NCBI GenBank assembly: GCA_029582165.1
Contig: CM055868.1
Coordinates: 9,809,501-9,873,500, forward strand
Reading direction: 5' to 3'
Source: Portulaca oleracea
Lineage: Eukaryota; Streptophyta; Magnoliopsida; Caryophyllales; Portulacaceae
Length of the DNA stretch: 64,000 bases
The first letter of the stretch is position 1, and the number at the start of each line of letters is the position of its first letter. The position numbers were made by a program, and so were the translations under genes. The notes under the pieces are model-generated. The model was not told the DNA's origin, searched no databases, and saw only the letters and a list, made by a program, of their open reading frames with translations. Shown one piece after another: positions 59,889 through 64,000 of this stretch.

Positions 59889-60866
59889 GTAATTGTCATT
59901 TGGAGTTGCTGTTTTCAAAATGAAAACATTCATTTTCAGGTATTATAAATTTTGTGCTTTGACTACTTCATATTTTTCCATAAATTTTATCACTTCATTC
60001 ATCATTAGCCACATTTTAATAGTATGTCTATAATGTAGATAGTTGAAAAGATTATTTTTTACTTAGATTGTTATAGATGAAAGTGAAATGTTTCGTTAAA
60101 CCTCTTCTACTTTTTTTCCACGTAGTAGTAAGTAGGGAATGATTTTTAAATTTTGAGTCAATTAGAATCAGTCTGTCTAAATTGCAAAATTTAAGGGTAA
60201 GACAATTATATTCAATCTTTCGAATCCTCACCTTATGGTGGGATTTGATAATATTGGTTTTGATTTTGGCTTATTGAAGATGGGGAAATGAATTCTTGCA
60301 AGAATATATCACAAAAGCTTGAGGCAACATCCATGTCATCTTAGAACTCCAAAAGGTGTAACTGGGACAACGAGGCCTTTGGAATGGGGATGAATGTATT
60401 TACTATGCCAGGAATTGGGCTTTTGATGGGTATAGTAAGATGGATGGTGTGAGTTGTGTTAATTGAACGAATAAAATGTCAATTTTTAATTGAAAAGAAC
60501 TTCTAGTACTAAAAAAAAACTCCATCAAATTGCAATAATCCTATGAAAATCCATCAAATTGCAATAGTCCTTAAGAGTCGGATTGAAGATGCAATCCGAG
60601 ACATTTTCTAACCAAATTCGGAGACTCGGATCAAGGGGTGAAGATGAGCTAACGCATAAGCCACATTGTTACCTCCTTTATTGACAAAAGAAAAAACACA
60701 ATATTCAAAAGAACAATTAGGACATAAAATAACATTGATGAAAGGCAAACCCCACTTTAAGAGCATTATAAGGGCCGTATACTTTTAGATAGCATTTTGC
60801 AGTGTCATTATTTTGTTTGGACGGGGAACCGAATTGTAGCAAATTTTATTTTCCAATTGTTTTTTT
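59889..60866. other. Intergenic, no gene recognised
   Basis: AT-rich. A sequence TCCATCAAATTGCAATA occurs twice, about 29 bp apart, near 60521 and 60550. Confidence 0.4.
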
Positions 60867-61336
60867 GGGTTTTTGGATGATAATATACTTTGGAGGTATT
60901 GGATTGTAATATATCGACCTTTACTATTGGACAACAATATCCCTAACCTTTATAAAAACATGTCTCAACCCAATAGCCCCGATAACCCCTCCGTTTTTCT
61001 TACTAACCCACATTATAAGACATTGGTTGGTTGTGTATCACGTCAGTACGGGGACCGGTTCACCGCCTCTTAGTCATTATACTGGGGCTGATTTCTTTTA
61101 AACGTAGGTTAGTGAGAAACACGGAGGGATTAACATGGTATTATGGAAGGGTCGATTATTTTCCCTCCGTCTGCCATGTCTGCACGGACCAATTCACCAG
61201 CCACCACCCGCTTAGTCATTGTTGGTATAATAATATCACCTGAGTATAAATGTCAGAGATATTATTGTCCAATAGTAAAGGTCGGTATATTACAATCCAA
61301 TACCCCAAAGGTCAGTATATTGTCATCCAATATCCC
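60867..61336. mobile_element. Mutator-type MITE (470 bp)
   Basis: Left arm GGGTTTTTGGATGATAATAT; right arm, reverse-complemented, GGGATATTGGATGACAATAT. Further in, ATTGGATTGTAATATA and CCTTTACTATTGGACAA are matched inverted. Flanking decamers TTGTTTTTTT and TTGACTTTTT match at 8 of 10, so the TSD has drifted or is approximate. Related to 54023-54581. Confidence 0.8.
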
Positions 61337-61606
61337 TTGACTTTTTAAGCAAGTCAACCTTTGTTAGCTTTAATGTGTTAGATTGAGGTACCCCTTGATT
61401 AAAGACAACTATTAAAACATCCTTAGTCAAAAATTCTAAACCCAAGGTTTCATCTTTCTCCCTCTTTTCATACACTTCACCTCTCTATCTTTGCATTTGG
61501 GAGATCCAAACGATTTTCAATCCAGACACTGGCAACAATAAAGCAAGAAATGTGAAGAAATTAGCGAAGGAAGGGGAAGAATATAACAAAGGAAGGGGAA
61601 AAGTAG

Positions 61607-62141
61607 TGTTGGGATTCACGCATGAATTTGAAGTCTCACATTGCAAGATTAAAGTAAAAAGAACATGGTATATAAGTTAAGTGAGCTACTCCTCTTAACA
61701 CCAATTAGTTTTAAGATGAAATCTCATTTATTATCATGGACCTTGGTAGAAGTGGGTTCTCGTATTGGATCCCCCCAAAAAGTGGTATCAAAGTAAATGG
61801 TTTGCTCAACTGGGCACAACATGCGGATCACCTAAGAAGTACGATGGATAAGGCCACATGGCGTGCGCAACTGGGACTGCTGAAGCAAAGTGGTAGCATG
61901 TATGAGACTCACGTGGAGTGGGATGCGGGCTTGTTGAGTAAAGTGTTGGTATGGTGGCTCTTGATGGCGACCTGCAACTTTGGCAAGCAAAAAAAAAAAA
62001 GTGGCTTCTGATCAGGGGGAAGCACTTGTGGATGTGGTTTGTAAGACACTCATGCATAAAGGGGGAGTTGTTGTGATCCACCCATGAGTTTGAAGTCTCA
62101 CATCGAAAAATTAAAGCGAAAGGACATGGTACATATAAGTC
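61607..62141 (+). mobile_element. Second TRIM element, 3' LTR truncated
   Basis: 5' LTR 61607-61780 starts TGTTGGGATTCACGC. It is followed by TGGTATCAAAGTAAATGG, a decayed tRNA-iMet primer-binding site. The purine tract AAAGGGGGAG precedes the 3' LTR at 62069. The 3' LTR is recognisable only to about 62141 (ACATATAAGTC) and then gives way to copia sequence on the other strand. It belongs to the same family as the TRIM at 16976-17669 but is more diverged. Confidence 0.8.
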
Positions 62142-62159
62142 GAAGATCATAAGTGAAAC

Positions 62160-63244
62160 TTGTGAAGAAGGAGCAGTTGTTGCATACATGCCTAGCAATA
62201 CCTAAATCAACAAACCAATCATAGTCATCACATACTACGTTGATTTGATCCTTGATTATAGCAACAAACTCACTTGGTGATTTCACCTTGCCTTTGTCAT
62301 TCTTATCGAGTAAGCCATGTTTCTTTTTCCAAAGACAACAATCTTGTTTCTAATGTTTGGGACTTCCACACTCCCAGCACAAGGGCTTGTTGTTGCTATT
62401 GTTGTTGGCCGCCTCCTTACACTTGTTGTTGTCGTTAGGCCTTTTCCTCTAGCCCTTTTGACCATGGCTAGAACTGTCATCTTGTATAACATGAACTTTA
62501 GAGGCATTTTTAAGATCATCCTGCATACGCAACTCTTCCTCGATACGAAGATGGTTAGCAAGTTCCTCAATGGTCATAGTCTCTTTCTTATGCTTAATGG
62601 TTTTCTTAGTGTCTTTGCAAGAAGGGAGTAACTTATCAACCAAAGCGGAAACTATGATAGACTCATCTATGTTCAGATTATGTTGTTTAAAATTTCTTGC
62701 GTAGGACTTCATGAACTTGGTCTAAGATAGGACGACCTTCAATCATTCGGTAATTTATGAATTAGCTTACCAAAAAAGTCTTACTTGAGGTGTTCTCTGA
62801 CATGTATTTGTTCTCCAATGCCTCATGAAGATCCTTGGTAGACTCCATGTTTTGATAAACATCAAACAAGGTGTCCTATATGCTGTTGAGAATATATCCA
62901 CGACATATGCAATCATCATTCTCAAATTTCTAGCATCTTCTCGTCTCAACCAATTTCTCGCCATCCGACTCCTCGAGGTATGGCATGCTTACCACGTATA
63001 CCACCTTCAATGTAATAAATATGAAATGCATCTTTTTTTTCCATCTATGGAAGTTCACACCGTAAAACTTGTCACGTTTTTGTAAGTCGAACGTCAAATC
63101 CTTGAATGATGTCATCTCAAGGATATATAAGTCAAAGATTGTTGATGTAAAGGGTAGATGTAGCATAGGAAAACTTAGATAATCAAGAAAGTCATTAGGT
63201 GTACCCACTCCCCTTTGACTTATAGACCAACCGTATATAGTCAT
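62160..63244 (-). pseudogene. Ty1/copia gag-protease fragment
   Basis: Read on the minus strand, right to left and across frames: KFYGVNFHRWKKKMHFIF (63090), an UBN2-type Gag middle (the 62900-62770 frames give YILNSIQDTLFDVYQNMEST), then VDKLLPSCKDTKKT and ELANHLRIEEELR (62650-62520), a degraded zinc-knuckle region, and DWFVDLGIARHVCNN (about 62190). That last block is the copia protease site (normally D-S-G) with Leu for Ser. Several frame changes make it dead. It stops against the TRIM 3' LTR; no LTRs of its own were found. Confidence 0.75.
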
Positions 63245-64000
63245 AATCTCGTAGGATAAAACTCTTGCCTTGTAGGAGGAGACTTATACAAACTCAACCT
63301 TACCTAAGATGTGAGGCAGTCACAACCTAGAAATGGGTGATTTGGATTGAATGAATTAATTGAAAAGAGGTAGAAAAACACACTTACTTATAGTGTAAGG
63401 ATGCACTTTTGGATAGGATGATGATGCATGATCAACATGGATAAGGTAGTTAGGATAATCCAACCATCTCTCACTACCCTTATCTGCATAAGAAACATGT
63501 GCCAAATGAATTTGGGATCACGTGAAAACAGAAAAACAACCAAACCGCCGCCCCGAATCTAACACGCTCGTGCCAGCACCTTGGTACCCCCTTGCCAAGT
63601 GTGCAGAAGGCAATTTCTAGTTTGCGAGCCTTGGCATGGTCGTGCCAAGGTCTAGCAGACCCGTACCACGCACTCAGCAACCAATTCTTGGTTGCCGAGG
63701 CATAACACTCCCGTGCTAGGTCTTGGCACTCTCGTGCCAAGCATTCAACACCTAATGATTGGGTCTTTTGGACCCGGGAAGCCCTCTAATGGTTTCCTTC
63801 GATTCTCTTACCTTGTCTTACATTCTTATACTTAGTTTTCACGCTTTTTAAGTTCATCATACACCACAAACACTTGAAAAACATCAACATAATTCAAGAG
63901 GATTATTGAGATTTGTAAGTATTTAATTGTTACGAGTATATTATAAGGCAACAATTTTTGCACGACATAAATAGAAATAGGAGAGTAAGGAATGTTATAT
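63245..64000. other. Non-coding, possible LTR U3 with hairpin array
   Basis: At 63560-63745 short stem-loops recur: CTTGGTACCCCCTTGCCAAG (63580-63599), CTTGGCATGGTCGTGCCAAG (63630-63649) and CTTGGCACTCTCGTGCCAAG (63722-63741). The layout resembles the U3 hairpin arrays of the two gag-protease elements, with a different stem. No LTR ends could be fixed, and the window stops here. Confidence 0.45.

Noticed and set aside
59642..59948. GC-rich open frames on both strands
   Set aside because: They arise from GGGGAT/GGGGAC repeats at the end of a hAT element.

Overview
This window looks like nuclear DNA of a flowering plant, probably a eudicot. It is AT-rich, has intron-split genes with plant-type proteins, and most of it is nested plant transposable elements. 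The species cannot be named from the sequence. I see no bacterial operon, CRISPR array, rRNA or tRNA gene.

Three host genes can be supported. (1) A BTB/POZ plus armadillo-like protein (At1g04390 type) on + at 14914-25768: eight exons join in frame to 1019 codons, and the introns hold a TRIM element and a dead LINE. (2) A BCL7-domain protein, probably a BDH-type SWI/SNF subunit, on - at about 50253-51319; its 3' end is not resolved. (3) An ankyrin-repeat RMT2-type arginine methyltransferase on + at 54669-58800: three exons join in frame to 349 codons.

The rest is a layered set of mobile elements, many with target-site duplications (TSDs) that can be read directly. From left to right: a Mutator-type MITE (1420-1793); a 3.6-kb solo LTR (2290-5876) inside another MITE; a complete 4.3-kb non-autonomous gag-protease LTR element (6636-10954, -); a solo LTR (11169-12029); a hAT deletion derivative (12135-14456) that keeps the last residues of its transposase and carries palindromic modules and a nested MITE; a probable Tat/Ogre-like Ty3/gypsy remnant (from about 26911), hit by a complete 6.2-kb Mutator element (27834-34057) and a hAT element (34613-35488); a minisatellite; an antisense plant-mobile-domain pseudogene (about 37150-39800); a second, older gag-protease element (40354-45348) containing a hAT MITE; a tandem duplication split by a hAT element (46197-47440); more hAT and Mutator MITEs (47555, 49007, 54023, 59301, 60867); LINE debris (51657-52620); and a second TRIM truncated against a copia gag-protease fragment (61607-63244).

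The most interesting points are: the Mutator element, whose transposase is broken mainly by C-to-T type nonsense changes and which carries an antisense GRF-zinc-finger/coiled-coil/membrane gene; the gag-protease-only retroelements; and dense arrays of short GC-rich hairpins upstream of the LTR TATA boxes, with the same layout but different motifs in different elements.
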